From: an uncultured Prevotellaceae bacterium
GTDB lineage: Bacteria; Bacteroidota; Bacteroidia; Bacteroidales; Bacteroidaceae
DNA: 53,443 nt
Direction of reading: 5' to 3'
Assembly (NCBI GenBank): GCA_902800495.1
Contig: CADCET010000017.1
Location: forward strand, 1-53,443
In this document: piece after piece, positions 51,348 to 53,443 of the stretch
How the letters are laid out: each line of letters begins with the position of its first letter
Position numbering within the stretch: position 1 is the first letter of the stretch
Translations under genes and position numbers: made by a program
Notes under the pieces: model-generated
What the model saw: the letters and a program-made list of their open reading frames with translations, nothing else
The model's database searches: none
Told to the model about the DNA's origin: nothing

Positions 51348-53156
51348 ATGGACTCTCAAGAAAACATCCTCGAAACGGGGATTAGTGAAGAAACCGTCAA
51401 CCAGGAGGCTACTGCTCCTGAAGTAGAAAACGTAGAAGAGCGCAAGGTCTATGAGACCAAGAAGGAGGTGCTGGACCGTGTCAAGGAGATTGCCCACGGC
51501 GAGGAAGCTCCGCAGAAGGACGAAGTGGACTATCTGAAAACCGCCTTCTACAAGTTACACATTGCCGAGCGCGAAGCCAAGTTGAAAGAATATATCGACG
51601 GCGGCGGCGACCCGGAACAGTATCAGATCACTCCCGACGAGGACGAGGAGGTGTTCAAGGCCGAGATGGGCATCATCAAGGAGCGCCGTCAGCAACTGTT
51701 CCGTGAGCAGGAGGCTGAGAAAGAAGAGAACCTCAAGAAGAAACTCGAGATTATCGAAAAGATAAAGGCCATGGTCACCTCGCCTGAGGAGGCCAACAAG
51801 ACCTTCCAGGAGTTCAAGGCCCTGCAGCAGGAGTGGCGCGAGATCAAGGCTGTGCCCGCAGAGAAGGCCAACGAGCTGTGGCGTAACTACCAGCTCTACG
51901 TGGAGCAGTTCTACGACCTGCTGAAGCTGAACTCGGAAGCCCGTGAGTACGATTTCAAGAAGAACTTAGAGTTGAAGACGAAGCTCTGCGAGGCCGCAGA
52001 GAAGTTAGCAGAAGAGACAGACGTCATCAGCGCCTTCCACCAGTTGCAGAAGCTGCATCAGGAGTACCGTGAGATCGGTCCTGTGAACAAAGACCTGCGT
52101 GAGGAGATCTGGACGCGTTTCAAGAACGCATCGACCGTCATCAACAAGCGCCACCAGCAGCACTTCGAGGCTATCCGTGCCCGTGAGGAGGAGAACCTGC
52201 AGAAGAAGACTGAGCTCTGCGAGAAGGTGGAGGCCATCGCTGCCGAAGAGAACAAGGGCAGTGGCGACTGGGAGCGCCGTACCAAGGAGATTATCGAGTT
52301 ACAATCAGAATGGAAGACCATCGGCTTCGCCCCGCAGAAGATGAACGTGAAGATCTTCGAGCGTTTCCGTGCTGCCTGCGACGACTTCTTCGGCCGTAAA
52401 GCCGAATATTTCAAGAGTCTGAAGGACACCTTCAAGGAGAACGCCGAGAAGAAGCGCGCCCTCATCGAGAAGGCCAAGGCCCTGCAGGACTCTACCGACT
52501 GGAAGTCGACGGGCGACAAGCTCATCAACCTGCAGAAGGAGTGGAAGACCATCGGCATGGTTCCCAAGAAGTTGGGCGACCAGCTGTGGGAGGAGTTCCT
52601 CGGTGCCTGCAACAAGTTCTTCGAAGCCCGTAATGCCGCTACTGCCGGCACCCGTGGTGAGGAGCAGGCCAACTTAGAGAAGAAGCGCGACGTCATTGCC
52701 CACTTGAAGGTTATCGCCGAGGAGGCTGGCGACAACATCCAGGAGAAGGTGCAGGAGCTGGTTGCCGAATACCAGGCTATCGGCCACGTGCCCTTCCGTG
52801 AGAAGGACAAGCTCTATGCAGAGTACCACGCCGTGCTCGACAAGCTCTATAAGGAGCTGAACATCAGCGTAGCCAAGCGCCGCCTGAACAACTTCAAGCA
52901 GAACCTGAAGCAGGTGGCTGAGCGCGGTGAGAACGCCCTCGACAACGAGCGCGCCCGTCTGTTCCGCCAGTATGAGGCTATGAAGCAGGAGATTCAGACC
53001 TATGAGAACAACCTCGGCTTCCTCAGCGTCAGCTCGAAGAAGGGCAACTCGCTCATCGACGAGATGAACCGCAAGGTGCAGAAGCTGAAGGACGACATGA
53101 ACCTCGTCCGCGAGAAGATCAAGGCTATCGACGCTGAGAACCGCGACAAAGAATAA
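51348..53156 (+). CDS. DUF349 domain repeat protein
   Basis: 602 residues from ATG 51348 (MDSQENILETG); an upstream ATG at 51282 lies within the leader hairpin and adds a non-conserved stretch, so it is unlikely. After an acidic N-terminus (1-60) there are several DUF349 repeats of about 70 residues, each with a motif like LQxEWKTIG or LHQEYREIGPV followed by LWxxF and a helical linker (about 150-530). It ends in a coiled coil (about 530-600, NFKQNLKQVAERGENAL ... RKVQKLKDDMNLVREKI). The protein is highly charged, cytosolic and almost wholly helical. DUF349 proteins are widespread in Bacteroidetes; I know no firm function. Confidence 0.9.
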   Translation: MDSQENILETGISEETVNQEATAPEVENVEERKVYETKKEVLDRVKEIAHGEEAPQKDEVDYLKTAFYKLHIAEREAKLKEYIDGGGDPEQYQITPDEDEEVFKAEMGIIKERRQQLFREQEAEKEENLKKKLEIIEKIKAMVTSPEEANKTFQEFKALQQEWREIKAVPAEKANELWRNYQLYVEQFYDLLKLNSEAREYDFKKNLELKTKLCEAAEKLAEETDVISAFHQLQKLHQEYREIGPVNKDLREEIWTRFKNASTVINKRHQQHFEAIRAREEENLQKKTELCEKVEAIAAEENKGSGDWERRTKEIIELQSEWKTIGFAPQKMNVKIFERFRAACDDFFGRKAEYFKSLKDTFKENAEKKRALIEKAKALQDSTDWKSTGDKLINLQKEWKTIGMVPKKLGDQLWEEFLGACNKFFEARNAATAGTRGEEQANLEKKRDVIAHLKVIAEEAGDNIQEKVQELVAEYQAIGHVPFREKDKLYAEYHAVLDKLYKELNISVAKRRLNNFKQNLKQVAERGENALDNERARLFRQYEAMKQEIQTYENNLGFLSVSSKKGNSLIDEMNRKVQKLKDDMNLVREKIKAIDAENRDKE

Positions 53157-53172
53157 TACGACAACAATACAG

Positions 53173-53213
53173 AAGAAAAATCCCGCAACCTTCGTGGCTG
53201 CGGGATTTTTCTT
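53173..53213 (+). terminator. Bidirectional terminator after the DUF349 gene
   Basis: AAAAATCCCGCA (53176-53187) pairs with TGCGGGATTTTT (53199-53210), loop of 11 nt, with A-run before and T-run after. Confidence 0.9.
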
Positions 53214-53269
53214 TGTGATCAAGGGGTCGGTTCTACTGATCATTCGGATACGCCAAACACAATATTAAA

Positions 53270-53418
53270 GAAACGAATTTGAATAATTATTATAATTTTG
53301 CCCATAAATTTGAATAATTATAATTTGGGGGATTTGAAGATTTGGTATGCGCTTTGTTTGCGAATAATTATTATAAAAATTTGTGGATTAAATTATTTCA
53401 ATTATTCAAATTCGTTTC
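53270..53418. repeat. AT-rich unit bounded by perfect 19-bp inverted repeats
   Basis: GAAACGAATTTGAATAATT (53270-53288) and its exact complement (53400-53418) enclose 111 nt that carry the 15-mer GAATAATTATTATAA twice (53281-53295, 53362-53376) and no ORF. It could be a small non-autonomous element or a regulatory region of a gene beyond the right edge. Confidence 0.55.
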
Positions 53419-53443
53419 AAAAAACAATTCTGTTATAATGCGT

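Overview
The window looks like a chromosomal segment of a gut or rumen Bacteroidales bacterium, most likely Prevotella or a close relative. The evidence is two SusC/SusD pairs, a hybrid two-component regulator, glycoside hydrolases with Bacteroidetes-type C-terminal tails, and repeated TAnnTTTG -7 promoter boxes. No rRNA, tRNA, CRISPR array or transposase gene was recognised.

Positions 1-37105, all on the minus strand, form one large polysaccharide utilisation locus (PUL). Transcription runs from 37105 leftwards: a fasciclin lipoprotein, SusC, SusD, two more fasciclin lipoproteins, SusC and SusD, then a terminator. A separately transcribed hybrid two-component regulator (HTCS) follows, then two large secreted multidomain proteins, a Fic protein, and a GH98-GH97-GH43/GH43 enzyme operon. 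The enzyme set (GH98, a retaining-type GH97, a double GH43-CBM6) fits a complex, galactose- and arabinose-decorated hemicellulose such as glucuronoarabinoxylan; this is inference. Five PUL promoters share a 21-bp-spaced direct repeat, GTTTC-N16-GTNTC, placed 32-35 bp upstream of the -7 box. It is the best candidate for the HTCS binding site and would tie the locus into one regulon.

Positions 37281-53443 hold mostly plus-strand housekeeping and accessory genes: a MATE transporter, an AAA ATPase (minus), rsmA/ksgA (minus), an OmpA-like protein, two collagen-like lipoproteins, a YbhN/AglD-type membrane protein, a four-helix-bundle protein, an M20C dipeptidase, a second four-helix-bundle protein, CorA and a DUF349 protein.

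The most unusual signal is a family of period-7 DNA arrays. A 42-nt core flanked by inverted GAGGTAC / GTACCTC heptamer arrays is inserted in frame, in the same orientation and reading frame, inside three unrelated genes (MATE, rsmA, YbhN-like). Each protein gains about 59-70 residues in what should be a surface loop. A solo right arm lies in the corA leader. Because 7 is not a multiple of 3 and these heptamers contain no stop in any frame, the arrays stay open whatever their register. A different heptamer (AGGAGAG) forms perfect 38-bp inverted repeats around a four-helix-bundle gene, and a decamer palindromic array precedes the second such gene. Other, stop-rich heptamer arrays fill several intergenic gaps inside the PUL. 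Together these suggest an undescribed class of short-period palindromic elements, possibly connected with four-helix-bundle proteins and reminiscent in outcome of the protein-coding palindromic elements of Rickettsia.
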